NCBI RefSeq assembly: GCF_002845745.1
Contig: NZ_PIUM01000017.1
Location: forward strand, 1 to 64,000
Length of the DNA stretch: 64,000 bases
Reading direction: 5' to 3'
Source of the DNA: Telmatospirillum siberiense
GTDB taxonomy: Bacteria > Pseudomonadota > Alphaproteobacteria > Rhodospirillales > Magnetospirillaceae
Shown here: positions 37,513 through 46,356 of the stretch, piece after piece
Layout of the letters: every line of letters starts with the position of its first letter
Position numbering within the stretch: position 1 is the first letter of the stretch
Notes under the pieces: model-generated
Seen by the model: the letters and a program-made list of their open reading frames with translations, nothing else
What the model was told of the DNA's origin: nothing
Database searches by the model: none
Translations under genes and position numbers: made by a program

Positions 37513-37549
37513 GAGGGGGGGCGGGCTCTCAAGCGGCGTTGCCCCCCTC
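37513..37549 (+). terminator. GC-rich hairpin after gcvPB
   Basis: GAGGGGGGGC (37513-37522) pairs with GCCCCCCTC (37541-37549) around an 18-nt loop. There is no U-tract, so it may act with Rho or as an RNA 3'-end stabiliser for the gcv transcript. Confidence 0.4.
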
Positions 37550-37641
37550 CCGATGCGGCGGTCCTTCGCCGCTCCAGCCCCATTCCGTTGACGGCTCCCC
37601 TGCTGTAGACTGCTGGAATCCATTGGGATTTTCGAAGGCGG

Positions 37642-38640
37642 ATGATGACTCCTGCGGCAAGCGCCAATACCCCGCGCCGTGCGACGCGGTACCGGAAAGT
37701 CCGTCGGCGCGTTTATCATATGCTGGGGGGCGAGGGGCATAGCGATCCGTGGGTGAAGCTGGTCGACTACGCCCTGGTCAGCCTGATCACCGTCAATTGC
37801 ATCTTCTCGGTGCTGGAATCCGTTGAGAACCTGGCCATCGTTCATGGTCATATCTTTCACGCCTTCGACCGTTTTTCCGTGGCGATCTTTTCCGTGGAAT
37901 ATGTGTTGCGGGTGTGGACTGCGGTGGAAATCAACCAGCCGCGCTTCCGCCATCCCTTTTTCGGCCGCCTGCATTTCATCTTCACGCCGATGGCCATCGT
38001 CGATCTGGTCGCCATCGTGCCGTTCTATCTGGGCTTCTTCTTCGACGTCGACCTGCGCGCCATGCGCGTCCTGCGTCTGCTGCGCGTCTTCAAGTTGAGC
38101 CGCTATTCCCAGGCGATGGGCATCATGGTCGATGTGCTGCGCCAGGAGGCCCGCTCCATCGGCGCCATGCTGTTCGTCTTCCTGGTCATCCTGGTGTTCG
38201 TTTCCAGCCTGATGTACATGCTGGAACATCCCGCCCAACCCCATGTTTTTGCCGATATCCCGTCGGCCATGTGGTGGGCGGTGGTGACCATGACCACGCT
38301 CGGCTACGGCGACATGATACCGGCAACCGCCCTCGGGCGGGTGGTGGGGGCATGCACCGCCGTCATCGGCGTCGGCATGATCGCCCTTCCCGCCGGTGTG
38401 CTGGCGTCGGGCTTCAGCGAGCAGTTGCGCCAGCGGCGCGAGGAATATCTGGAAACGGTGGACAAGGTGGTGCGCGACGGGCGGGTGACACGCCGCGAGA
38501 AACGGTTGCTCGAGGAAACCCGCGCGGCGCTCGGCCTCACTCCGGAGGAGGCCGCCCGCATCCTGGAATACGGCGTCAAGGGTGGGCAGTTGCACTGTCC
38601 GCATTGCGGCGAGCCGATTCACCGGAATCCGTTGGGATGA
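37642..38640 (+). CDS. voltage-gated potassium channel family protein
   Basis: This 332-residue channel has six membrane helices (S1 near 35-55, S5-S6 near 165-250). The S4 segment is arginine-rich (DLRAMRVLRLLRVFKLSRYS), and the selectivity filter reads TMTTLGYGDMIPAT. It therefore belongs to the Kv-like ion transport family. After S6 a cytoplasmic helical region follows (QLRQRREEYLETVDKVVRDG). A short zinc-knuckle-like tail (LHCPHCGEPIH) sits at the extreme C-terminus, which is unusual. The next gene begins 4 bp after its stop. Bacterial channels of this type affect membrane potential; the role here is unknown. Confidence 0.9.
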   Translation: MMTPAASANTPRRATRYRKVRRRVYHMLGGEGHSDPWVKLVDYALVSLITVNCIFSVLESVENLAIVHGHIFHAFDRFSVAIFSVEYVLRVWTAVEINQPRFRHPFFGRLHFIFTPMAIVDLVAIVPFYLGFFFDVDLRAMRVLRLLRVFKLSRYSQAMGIMVDVLRQEARSIGAMLFVFLVILVFVSSLMYMLEHPAQPHVFADIPSAMWWAVVTMTTLGYGDMIPATALGRVVGACTAVIGVGMIALPAGVLASGFSEQLRQRREEYLETVDKVVRDGRVTRREKRLLEETRAALGLTPEEAARILEYGVKGGQLHCPHCGEPIHRNPLG

Positions 38641-38644
38641 GCCG

Positions 38645-40996
38645 ATGAACCGCAAGCAACGGCGCCTGGAGAAGAAGCACAATCCGGGCTTCGGCGCGCC
38701 GCCTGGGGCGGCGCCGGAGATTCAGGCGTTGCTGGACGCGGCGCTTCGCCATCATCAGGCCGGTTATCTGAACGAGGCCGACCGCCTCTATCGTCAGATC
38801 CTGGCGATCGATCCCCGCCATGCCGATGCGCTTCATCTTCTTGGCGTCCTTGCCCATCAGGTCGGCCGCAACGACGTCGCCGCCGATCTGATCGGCAAGG
38901 CCATCGCGCGGAACCCCAGCGCGCCGGCCTTTCACAATAATCTCGGGCTCGCCCTCAAGGCGCTCGATCGTCTCCCCGAGGCCGTGGCCTCCTACGGCAA
39001 GGCGATCGCCCGGAAGCCGGATTATGCCGAGGCGCACAGCAATCTGGGCATCGCCTTGCAGGACCTGGGACGTCCGGAGGAGGCGGTGGCTTCCTACGGG
39101 CGGGCCCTGGCCCATCGTCCCGACCTGGCCGAGGCGCATTACAATCTTGGCATCGCCCTCAAAAGCCTGGGGCGTCTGGAGGAGGCCGCCGACGCCTATG
39201 GCCGCGCGTTGGGGCATAAGCCGGATTACGTCGAGGCCCATTACAATCTGGGCCTGGTCCTCCAGGAGCAAGGCCGCCTTGAGGAGGCCGTTCTCTCCTA
39301 TGGCCGCGCGGTGGAGCGCGACCCGAAGCACGCCGAGGCTCACGGCAATCTCGGGACGGTGCTCAAGGGCTTGGGACGGCTGGAGGAAGCGGTGCTCTCC
39401 TATGGCCGGGCCTTGGCGGCGAACCCCGATCTGGCCGAGGTGCACAACAATCTGGGCCTCGTTTTCCAGGCGCAGGGCAAATATGACGAGGCGGAGGAGG
39501 CCTTTCGCCGGGCCCTGACCGGAAACGCCGACGATGCCGGGGCGCTCTGCAATCTCGGCGCCCTTCTCAAGGGGCGGGACCGGTTGGAGGAGTCGTCGTC
39601 GTCGTTCGCACGGGCCCTGGAGCGCAATCCCCATCTGGCCGAGGCGCATAACGGCCTGGGCCTCGTCCTTCAGATGCAGGGCAAGCCGGCGGCGGCGGTG
39701 GCCTCTTTCCGCCGGGCCTTGGCCGAGAACCCCCGTTACGCCGAGGGGCACAGCAATCTGGGCGTCGTTCTTCAGGAATTGGGGCGTCTGGACGAAGCGA
39801 TGGTGTCCTATGGCCGGGCCCTGGTTCTGCGGCCCGACCTGGCCGAGGCGCACAGCAATCTCGGTAACGCCTTCAAGGAGGCGGAGCGCCTGGAGGCGGC
39901 GGTGGCGGCCTATGGCCGGGCCCTGGCCGCGCGGCCGGATCTTCCCGATGCCCACGGCAATCTTGCCATCGCGCTCTATGCCCGGGGCGATCTCGACGAG
40001 GCGGCGCTCTCTTTTCGGAGAGCGCTGGCCATCCGGCCGGACGATGCCGAGACGCATAAGAATCTGGCGATGGCCTTGTTGGCGGGCGGCGATCTGGAGG
40101 CGGGCTGGAGGGAATTCGAATGGCGCTGGCAGACCGATCTGCTGGGGCCGGATCGCCGCGATTTTCCAAAGCCGCAATGGCGGGGCGAGGCCGAGGCCGG
40201 GCGGACCTTGCTGATCCACGCCGAACAGGGTTTCGGCGACAGCCTGCAGTTCTGCCGCTATGCGCCGCTGGCGGCCGCTCGTGGCTTGAAGGTGATTCTT
40301 GAGGTGCCGAAACCGCTGGTCCGGCTGCTGCGGAGTCTGCCGGGCATCGAAGTGGTGGCGGCCGGCGGTGATCTGCCGTCCTTTGATTTTCATTGTCCGA
40401 TGCTCAGCATGCCCCTGGCGCTGGGCACGACGCTCGCCAGCATACCGGGCGCGATACCCTATCTGCGGGCCGAGGACGATCTTGTCGCCTTCTGGCGCTC
40501 CCGTCTCGCCGCGTTGCCCGGCGGGGGGGCGCGTGTCGGCGTGGTCTGGGCGGGAAGCGCCAGGTTCCATTCCCCCAAACTGATCGCCGTGGACCGCCGC
40601 CGCTCCCTCGATCCCGCGCGCTTGCGTCCGTTGTTCGACCTGCCCGGTATCCGCTTTTTCAGCTTGCAGAAGGATGGTCCCGGGGCTCCGTCCGACCTCG
40701 CCCTCACCGATTTCATGGGGGAGATGGAGGATTTCGCCGATACCGCCGCGCTGATCGCCAATCTGGATCTCGTCATTTCCGTCGACACGGCGGTCGCCCA
40801 TCTGGCGGCGGCGCTGGGTAAGCCGGTCTGGTTGCTGGACCGATCCGATCCCTGCTGGCGTTGGTTGAGGAAGCGTGAGGACAGTCCCTGGTATCCCTCG
40901 CTCAGGCTGTTCCGGCAACCAATCGCCGGGGATTGGTCCTCGGTCATCGATCGGGTGAAGGTTGAACTCGCCCAGTTGCCAGGGATTTCTCCATGA
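38645..40996 (+). CDS. tetratricopeptide repeat protein with C-terminal GT9/GT41-like glycosyltransferase domain
   Basis: This protein has 783 residues from ATG 38645. After a basic start (MNRKQRRLEKKHNPGF) come about 14 TPR units of 34 residues, most reading like LGRLEEAVLSYGRALA-xx-PDLAEAHxNLG, to about residue 490. The C-terminal 290 residues contain LLIHAEQGFGDSLQFCRYAPL, VGVVWAGSARFHSPKL, FFSLQKDGPG and the nucleotide-sugar end ISVDTAVAHLAAALGKPVW, as in TPR-heptosyl/OGT-like proteins. It may glycosylate proteins or a surface polymer, with TPRs binding the acceptor. The stop overlaps the next gene by 4 bp. The repeats are also similar at DNA level. Confidence 0.88.
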   Translation: MNRKQRRLEKKHNPGFGAPPGAAPEIQALLDAALRHHQAGYLNEADRLYRQILAIDPRHADALHLLGVLAHQVGRNDVAADLIGKAIARNPSAPAFHNNLGLALKALDRLPEAVASYGKAIARKPDYAEAHSNLGIALQDLGRPEEAVASYGRALAHRPDLAEAHYNLGIALKSLGRLEEAADAYGRALGHKPDYVEAHYNLGLVLQEQGRLEEAVLSYGRAVERDPKHAEAHGNLGTVLKGLGRLEEAVLSYGRALAANPDLAEVHNNLGLVFQAQGKYDEAEEAFRRALTGNADDAGALCNLGALLKGRDRLEESSSSFARALERNPHLAEAHNGLGLVLQMQGKPAAAVASFRRALAENPRYAEGHSNLGVVLQELGRLDEAMVSYGRALVLRPDLAEAHSNLGNAFKEAERLEAAVAAYGRALAARPDLPDAHGNLAIALYARGDLDEAALSFRRALAIRPDDAETHKNLAMALLAGGDLEAGWREFEWRWQTDLLGPDRRDFPKPQWRGEAEAGRTLLIHAEQGFGDSLQFCRYAPLAAARGLKVILEVPKPLVRLLRSLPGIEVVAAGGDLPSFDFHCPMLSMPLALGTTLASIPGAIPYLRAEDDLVAFWRSRLAALPGGGARVGVVWAGSARFHSPKLIAVDRRRSLDPARLRPLFDLPGIRFFSLQKDGPGAPSDLALTDFMGEMEDFADTAALIANLDLVISVDTAVAHLAAALGKPVWLLDRSDPCWRWLRKREDSPWYPSLRLFRQPIAGDWSSVIDRVKVELAQLPGISP

Positions 40997-42057
40997 CACG
41001 AAATTCACCCCTCCTGTCCCAGGCGCGGCGCCTGTTCGAAACTCCGGTCCCCGACGTTTCCTCCGACGAGGCGGCGCGGATGGCCTGGGAATTCTACGGA
41101 CTCAAAGGGTCCGTGGCACTTCTGTCCGGGGAACGGGACCGGAATTTCCTGATTCGGCCGGAAAGCGGCCCGTCCTGGGTTCTGAAATTCATCAATGACG
41201 CCGAACCGGACGCGGAAGCCGACATGCAGGCGGCGGCGCTCGATCATCTGGCCGGCGAACCGGACGGGGTGGCCGTGCCGCTCGGCAGGATGACATGCCT
41301 GGATGAACGGGTGTTTCATGCGACGACCACCGCCGGATTGCCCGTCCGGGGGCGTTGTTACAGTTATCTGGCGGGTGATTTGGCCTTGGCCCACGGCCTC
41401 AATGACGCTCTCCGCCGGTCGGTCGGGCGAACCGCGGCGCGGATCGCCAAGGCGCTTGCCGGATTTCACCATGCCAGCGCGGCCCGCTTGAATCTTTGGG
41501 ATCTCTGCAACGTCGGAGAGCTTGCCGAACTGGCCGAAGAACTGGAGCCCTCGGCGGTGAGCGGCATGATCGGCGAATTCCTGCGCCACTTCGAAATGGT
41601 CACCAAGCCTCGCCTGGCCGGTTTGCGCCGGCAGGTCATCCATAACGATCTTTCGCGGAGCAACATGCTGATGGAGCCGGGCCAGCCGGATCGCATTTCC
41701 GGAGTGCTCGATTTCGGCGACATGATCGAGGCGCCGCTGCTCTGCGAACTGGCCATCGCGGCGTCTTATCAATTATCGGGCGACGATCCGCTGGCGGCGT
41801 TGCGGATGGTGGTGTCCGGCTTCGCCGAAGTGACGCCGCTGGAGGATCTGGAATACCGCCTGCTGCTGGATTTCATATTGGCGCGCCTGATCGATCGTAT
41901 CCTGATCAGCGAATGGCGGGCCAGGCAGTTTCCCGAAAATGGCGCTTACATCCTGCGCAGCAACAGGGAAGCGCGGGATCTCATGGAAAAGCTGGTGCCG
42001 GTCTGGCGGATCGCCGATGACCGGGACTGGCAGGCGTTTTTTAAGAAGGAACTTTAG
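40993..42057 (+). CDS. APH-family kinase (hydroxylysine/ethanolamine kinase-like)
   Basis: This 354-residue aminoglycoside-phosphotransferase-fold kinase has the catalytic loop VIHNDLSRSNMLM (HxDxxxxN) and the metal-binding GVLDFGDMIEAPL. An ATP-lid segment (GERDRNFLIRP, SWVLKFIN) is also present. The gene overlaps the TPR-glycosyltransferase and is followed 4 bp later by a class III PLP enzyme. In animals AGPHD1 (hydroxylysine kinase) pairs with AGXT2L2 (phospholyase), and bacteria often have the two side by side or fused. That pairing suggests an amino-alcohol substrate, but the exact one is inferred. Confidence 0.75.
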   Translation: MTRNSPLLSQARRLFETPVPDVSSDEAARMAWEFYGLKGSVALLSGERDRNFLIRPESGPSWVLKFINDAEPDAEADMQAAALDHLAGEPDGVAVPLGRMTCLDERVFHATTTAGLPVRGRCYSYLAGDLALAHGLNDALRRSVGRTAARIAKALAGFHHASAARLNLWDLCNVGELAELAEELEPSAVSGMIGEFLRHFEMVTKPRLAGLRRQVIHNDLSRSNMLMEPGQPDRISGVLDFGDMIEAPLLCELAIAASYQLSGDDPLAALRMVVSGFAEVTPLEDLEYRLLLDFILARLIDRILISEWRARQFPENGAYILRSNREARDLMEKLVPVWRIADDRDWQAFFKKEL

Positions 42058-42061
42058 CGGG

Positions 42062-43333
42062 ATGACCCAGTCGCTTTTGGACCGCCGCAGGGTGCTCGGT
42101 CCGGCCTATCGCCTGTTCTATGCCGAACCGCTCCATCTGGTGCGCGGCAAGGGCGTCGAGCTTTTCGACGCCGATGGCCGCCGATATCTGGATGCCTACA
42201 ACAATGTGCCGGTTTTGGGCCATGCCCATCCGGCGGTGGTCGAAGCCCTCGCCCGGCAGGCCTCGCTGCTCAATACCCATACGCGCTATCTGCACGATGC
42301 CGTCCTGGATTATGCCGAGCGTCTGGTGGCGACCTTCCCCGATCCGCTCATCCGCGCCATGTTCACCTGCAGTGGAAGCGAGGCGAACGATCTGGCCCTG
42401 CGTATCGCCATGACGGCCACCGGAGGCAACGGCGTCATCGTGACGGCGAACGCCTATCATGGCGTGACGGCGTTGCTGGCCGCGATGTCGCCGTCCCTCG
42501 GACTGCCGACCGCGCCCACGGTGCGGACCGTGCCGCCGCCCGACAGCTATCGCGGGCAGGGCGATGTCGGTGCCGCCTTCGGGCGTTCCGTCGCCGCCGC
42601 CGTCGCCGACATGCGGCGGGCCGGGATCGGCGTGGCGGCTTTGCTGGTGGACACCACTTTCGCCAGCGACGGCCTTTTCTTCGATCCCGTCGATCATCTG
42701 GATGAGGCGGTGGCGGCGGTTCGCGCCGCCGGCGGATTGTTCATCGCCGACGAGGTCCAGGGCGGTTTCGGGCGCTCGGGCCGCATGTGGTCATTCCTGC
42801 GTCATTCCCTGGTGCCGGATCTGGTGACCCTGGGGAAACCCATGGGCAATGGCCATCCGATCGGCGGCGTGGTGACGCGCGGCGATCTGCTGGATATTTT
42901 CGGTGCCCGATCCCGCTATTTCAATACCTTCGGCGGCAATACGGTCTCGGCCGCGGTCGGGTTGGCGGTGCTGGAAACCATTCAGTCCGAGGATCTTCCC
43001 GGGCATGCCGCCCGGCTCGGGGAACAGTTGTCCGAGCGTCTCTCGTCGCTGCGCGGCCATCCCTCGGTCGGTGACATCCGGGGAACGGGCCTTTATCGCG
43101 GCATCGAGCTGGTGACGGATCGGGAAACCCGCGAGCCCGCCACCGATCTGGCGAAGGCCGTGACGGACGATATGGCGCGCAACGGCGTGCTGATCGGCGT
43201 CTGCGGCGGCGCTTCCAATGTGCTGAAGATCAGGCCGCCGCTGGCGTTCCAGGCGGCGCATGTGGAGGAACTCGTCGAAGCGCTGGATAAAAGCCTGTCG
43301 CGATGCGCCGGCGCCCAGAGCAGAGAGCGTTAA
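42062..43333 (+). CDS. class III PLP-dependent enzyme (phospholyase/aminotransferase)
   Basis: This protein has 423 residues from ATG 42062. Family features are DGRRYLDAYNNVPVLGHAHP, the SGSEANDLALRIA cofactor loop, FIADEVQGGFGRSGRMW with the PLP-ring Asp, and the PLP lysine in TLGKPMGNGHP. The YNNVPVLGHAHP start and overall form resemble AGXT2L1/AGXT2L2, which are ethanolamine-phosphate and 5-phosphohydroxylysine phospho-lyases rather than true aminotransferases. The adjacent kinase makes a kinase-lyase pair that would release phosphate, ammonia and an aldehyde. A dispersed repeat (copy 2) starts 37 bp after the stop. Confidence 0.8.
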   Translation: MTQSLLDRRRVLGPAYRLFYAEPLHLVRGKGVELFDADGRRYLDAYNNVPVLGHAHPAVVEALARQASLLNTHTRYLHDAVLDYAERLVATFPDPLIRAMFTCSGSEANDLALRIAMTATGGNGVIVTANAYHGVTALLAAMSPSLGLPTAPTVRTVPPPDSYRGQGDVGAAFGRSVAAAVADMRRAGIGVAALLVDTTFASDGLFFDPVDHLDEAVAAVRAAGGLFIADEVQGGFGRSGRMWSFLRHSLVPDLVTLGKPMGNGHPIGGVVTRGDLLDIFGARSRYFNTFGGNTVSAAVGLAVLETIQSEDLPGHAARLGEQLSERLSSLRGHPSVGDIRGTGLYRGIELVTDRETREPATDLAKAVTDDMARNGVLIGVCGGASNVLKIRPPLAFQAAHVEELVEALDKSLSRCAGAQSRER

Positions 43334-43369
43334 ATCCGCATCACTCCGTTATTCCCGCTTTCGTGCCCT

Positions 43370-43510
43370 TGCATGCGCACATCTTTTTTCCTGTGGAGAA
43401 AAGTGTGTCGTTCGCCAGCCAGGGATGATGCAATCCTACGAGTGGCACCGGCCACCGTTTTATCCAAAGCGGGCAATGCACTGATAAGACGATGAAATTC
43501 AAGATATGGA
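43370..43510 (+). repeat. dispersed repeat family R1, copy 2 (shortest)
   Basis: This 141-bp copy has the left block (TGCATGCGCACATCTTTTTT, then GTGGAGAAAAGTGTGTCGTT) joined almost directly to the right block (GTTTTATCCAAAGCGGGCAA and following). The middle segment is reduced to GTGGCACCGGCCACC. It is the most diverged of the three copies. It precedes the terminator at 43552. Confidence 0.7.
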
Positions 43511-43551
43511 ATGCCTTGGCGCTTTCGCGGGCATGACGACTGGCCCTGACG

Positions 43552-43585
43552 AAAAACGCACCGTGGATTTCCACGGTGCGTTTTT
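43552..43585. terminator. bidirectional intrinsic terminator
   Basis: AAAAACGCACCGTGG and CCACGGTGCGTTTTT form a perfect 15-bp stem around ATTT. Both strands have A/T-runs giving U-tracts. It ends the F0 operon on the minus strand and the kinase-phospholyase genes on the plus strand. Confidence 0.93.
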
Positions 43586-43612
43586 CGCGGGGTCTTGATG
43601 GATGGAGTCGGC

Positions 43613-44155
43613 TCAGTGCAGCCTGTTCGGCAGATCCTTGATGGCCTGATCGATCAGGGCAGAGGCCTGATCGGACGACAGATTATCGGCGATCAGCTTG
43701 CGGGTGGCGCCGATGGCGATGTCCACCGCCTTGTTGCGCACCTCGCGCAGCGCCTCGGCCTCGGCCTGGATGATGCGTTCGACGGCCTGTTGTTCGCGGC
43801 GGCGCAGAAGCTCGTCTAGGTTGGCCTCCGCCTGGGCGGCCAACCGCTCGGCTTCGGCTTTCGCCTGGCCGATAATGGCCTCGGCCTCCTTCAGGGCGTC
43901 GCGCTGCTTCTTCTGGTAGGTGGCCAGCATCTCCTGGGCTTCCGTGCGCAGGCGTTCGGCTTCCTCCAGACGTGCCCGGATCTTCTCGCGCCGCAGATCG
44001 AGGGCGGCGGTGATGGCCCGGAAAACCGGACGGGCGACCAGGACGACGACGATCAGCCAGGTGATGGCGACCCAGGTTTCGGCTTCCGAGAAGACGCCGC
44101 CATGTTCGCCGTGATGCGCCGCGACTTCCGCCGCCTGTGCGATCGAGATGAACAT
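43613..44155 (-). CDS. atpF: ATP synthase F0 subunit b
   Basis: This 180-residue protein has one N-terminal membrane helix (WVAITWLIVVVLVARPVF) and then a long charged helix (EEAERLRTEAQEMLATYQ) forming the peripheral stator stalk. It ends in the delta-binding region. It is the last gene of the operon and follows atpF' directly (stop and start share a base). Alphaproteobacteria carry separate b and b' subunits. Confidence 0.93.
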   Translation of the reverse strand: MFISIAQAAEVAAHHGEHGGVFSEAETWVAITWLIVVVLVARPVFRAITAALDLRREKIRARLEEAERLRTEAQEMLATYQKKQRDALKEAEAIIGQAKAEAERLAAQAEANLDELLRRREQQAVERIIQAEAEALREVRNKAVDIAIGATRKLIADNLSSDQASALIDQAIKDLPNRLH

Positions 44156-44646
44156 CAGTGACCCTCCTCGAGAGCGGCGGCGACCGCCTGAGCGACCGTG
44201 GCATCCTCGTGGGTGACGCCGGTCAGCTTGGCGGCGGCCGTCTTGGCCGCCTCCGTGGCGATGTCGCGCACATGGGTCAGAGCCTGCTCCTTGGCGGCAT
44301 TGATGCGCGCCTCGCCGGCCTTGACCTGTTGAGCCAGGCGCTCGCCCAGCAGCTTCTGACGTTCCTCGGCCTGCTTCGTCATTTCGTCGCCGGCCGACCG
44401 CAGGATCGCCTGGGCCTGGGCGCGCGATTCGGCAAGGGCCTTTTCATAGAGCGCGATCGCCGTTTCGGCTTCGGCTTTCAGTTGGGCGGCCTTGTCGAGA
44501 TTGTCGTCGATCTTGCGCTGGCGTTCTTCCAGGACCGCGCCGATTTTCGGCATGGCCAACGTCGACATCAGCACGTAGAGCAGGGTAAAGGTGACGAACA
44601 GCCAGAAAAGCTGTGTCGAGAAGAAGGTTGGATCGAACTGAGGCAT
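44155..44646 (-). CDS. atpF': ATP synthase F0 subunit b'
   Basis: This 163-residue divergent second stator subunit starts MPQFDPTFFSTQLFWLFVTFTLLYVLM, the usual b' membrane anchor. A long Ala/Glu-rich coiled coil follows. It precedes atpF and lies 97 bp downstream of atpE. The F1 genes are not in the window, as expected for an alphaproteobacterial split operon. Confidence 0.92.
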   Translation of the reverse strand: MPQFDPTFFSTQLFWLFVTFTLLYVLMSTLAMPKIGAVLEERQRKIDDNLDKAAQLKAEAETAIALYEKALAESRAQAQAILRSAGDEMTKQAEERQKLLGERLAQQVKAGEARINAAKEQALTHVRDIATEAAKTAAAKLTGVTHEDATVAQAVAAALEEGH

Positions 44647-44743
44647 CGCTTTAAGGCTTCCTGTTCGCGAAGTGCGGCCATGAAACGGATCGCCGGAGCC
44701 CCCGTTCGAAAGGGGGCTCCGGAATATCCGCGGGCTGAACGCC

Positions 44744-44968
44744 TTAGACGAACAGCAGAATCAGGGCGACGACCAGGGCGAACAGCGCGATAGCTTCGGT
44801 CACCGCGAAGCCGATCCAGCCGTAAAGCTCGACGCTGGTCTTGGCGGCCGGATTGCGGCCGACGGTGGCGATCAGGCTGGCCCAAATGTTGCCCACGCCG
44901 ATACCCGAGCCGATCATGCCGATGGCAGCCAGACCCGCACCAATCATCTTTGCAGCTTGAGGATCCAT
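44744..44968 (-). CDS. atpE: ATP synthase F0 subunit c
   Basis: From ATG 44968 the proteolipid has 74 residues in two membrane helices. The first is the glycine-rich ring helix (KMIGAGLAAIGMIGSGIGVG), the polar loop holds ATVGRNPA, and the proton-binding Glu59 lies in GFAVTEAIALFAL. The frame extends 26 codons upstream without similarity. Confidence 0.95.
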   Translation of the reverse strand: MDPQAAKMIGAGLAAIGMIGSGIGVGNIWASLIATVGRNPAAKTSVELYGWIGFAVTEAIALFALVVALILLFV

Positions 44969-45042
44969 AGAACTTCCCTTTCTTGAAACGAAAAAACCAC
45001 CAAATCCGATCTCGGCCCGCCGAGCGTCGCTAGATGCCCGCT

Positions 45043-45765
45043 TCAATGCATGTGGATGGCGTCATGCAGATAGATGCAGGAGAGAATGGCGAACACATAA
45101 GCCTGCAGAACGGCGATGCCGAACTCCAGAATGGTCACGCCGCCCAGGAAGGCCATGGGCACGATGCCGAAGACGCCCAGAGCCACCACGAACCCGGCCA
45201 TCACCTTCAGGATGATATGGCCGACGGTCATGTTGGCGAACAGGCGGATGGCCAGGCTGAACGGACGCGAGCAATAGGAAATCAGTTCGATCGGCACCAG
45301 GATGACGGCGGTCGCCAAAGGCGCTCCATGCGGGAAGAACATCCGCAGATAGCCGAAGCCGTGGCGGGCGAAGCCGATGATGGTGACGCCGACGAAGACC
45401 ACCACCGCCAGACCGAAGGTGACGATGATGTGGCTGGTATAGGTGAAGGTGTAGGGGATCATGCCGAGCAGATTGCCGAACAGCACGAACATGAACAGGC
45501 TGAAGATGAAGGGGAAATACTTGCGCCCTTCGCTGCCCACGTTGTCGCGGATCATATTGGCGACGAATTCGTAGAAGATCTCGGCCAGCGATTGCCATCG
45601 GCCGGGGACCAGCGCGCGACCGCGAACCGAAAGCGTGAGAAAGGCGGTGACCAGAACGATGGAGACCACCATGAAGAGTGCGGAATTGGTGAAGGAGAGG
45701 TTCACTCCACCGACTTCAAGAGGGACCAAAGGTTGAATCTTGAACTGTTCGACCGGATTAGCCAC
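45043..45765 (-). CDS. atpB: ATP synthase F0 subunit a
   Basis: This 240-residue polytopic subunit forms the proton half-channels. The essential arginine lies in the conserved segment SRPFSLAIRLFANMTVGHI, and the C-terminal helix contains ILEFGIAVLQAYVFAILSCIYL. It lies 12 bp after atpI and 74 bp before atpE. Confidence 0.97.
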   Translation of the reverse strand: MANPVEQFKIQPLVPLEVGGVNLSFTNSALFMVVSIVLVTAFLTLSVRGRALVPGRWQSLAEIFYEFVANMIRDNVGSEGRKYFPFIFSLFMFVLFGNLLGMIPYTFTYTSHIIVTFGLAVVVFVGVTIIGFARHGFGYLRMFFPHGAPLATAVILVPIELISYCSRPFSLAIRLFANMTVGHIILKVMAGFVVALGVFGIVPMAFLGGVTILEFGIAVLQAYVFAILSCIYLHDAIHMH

Positions 45766-45777
45766 CGTCTGCCTCTC

Positions 45778-46140
45778 TTATGAATCGTTCGTTCGATCCC
45801 GTTCCTTGCGTCTTTGCGCTTCACCGAGCCCGACTGCGTCGTCTAAGCCTTTGGCGGCGCGATAGACGTTCATCGTACCGGCGGCCGCACCCAGAAACAG
45901 GAACACCACCATCAACCAAGGTCGAGTACCGAGCCAACCGTCGAGAACATACCCCAGAAGGGTGCCCACGGCGATACCCGCAACCAATTCGGTGGCGATG
46001 CGAAAGCCCAGGCCCATGCCTGTCATCCCGCCGCCACGCGACGTCTCCCTCCGGGTCTCGACCTCTCGCAGTCCGCGCGCTTTTCGCAGGCGGTCGTCGA
46101 AATCATCGAGCGGGCGGGGTTCCCTGGGTTCGTCCGACAT
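45778..46140 (-). CDS. atpI: AtpI/AtpZ-like assembly or ion-uptake protein
   Basis: This small protein of 120 residues has a charged N-terminus and two membrane helices (ATELVAGIAVGTLLGYVLDGW and LMVVFLFLGAAAGTMNVYR). It leads the F0 operon, the usual AtpI position. AtpI assists c-ring assembly; the AtpZ/I type has been linked to Mg or Ca uptake in Bacillus. The 216-bp region upstream (46141-46356) is AT-rich and should hold the operon promoter; I see no gene there. Confidence 0.9.
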   Translation of the reverse strand: MSDEPREPRPLDDFDDRLRKARGLREVETRRETSRGGGMTGMGLGFRIATELVAGIAVGTLLGYVLDGWLGTRPWLMVVFLFLGAAAGTMNVYRAAKGLDDAVGLGEAQRRKERDRTNDS

Positions 46141-46356
46141 TTTGGTCCGCTCCCGGCCCCCCGTTCGGCCGTGATAAGGCCAAAGGCGCGGGCACCATAT
46201 GATTTGCTTTTCAGACTGTCAAGACCACAACCCATAGAGGGTCCAAGGCACGAAAAGCACCAAGGCGCGACGACATGAAATTGCATCGGCCATGGTTCGA
46301 TTTCTTATTCGAATATTCCAATAAGTCATTGAAAAATATTAAGTTATATTTTTCCC

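Noticed and set aside
38940-40080. Possible CRISPR-like array from regularly spaced repeats
   Set aside because: The 102-bp period is that of 34-residue TPR coding units in an open frame; there are no short identical repeats with unique spacers and no cas genes.
38576-41008. Long open frame opposite the TPR-glycosyltransferase
   Set aside because: Its regularity comes from the TPR repeats read backwards; no independent motifs.
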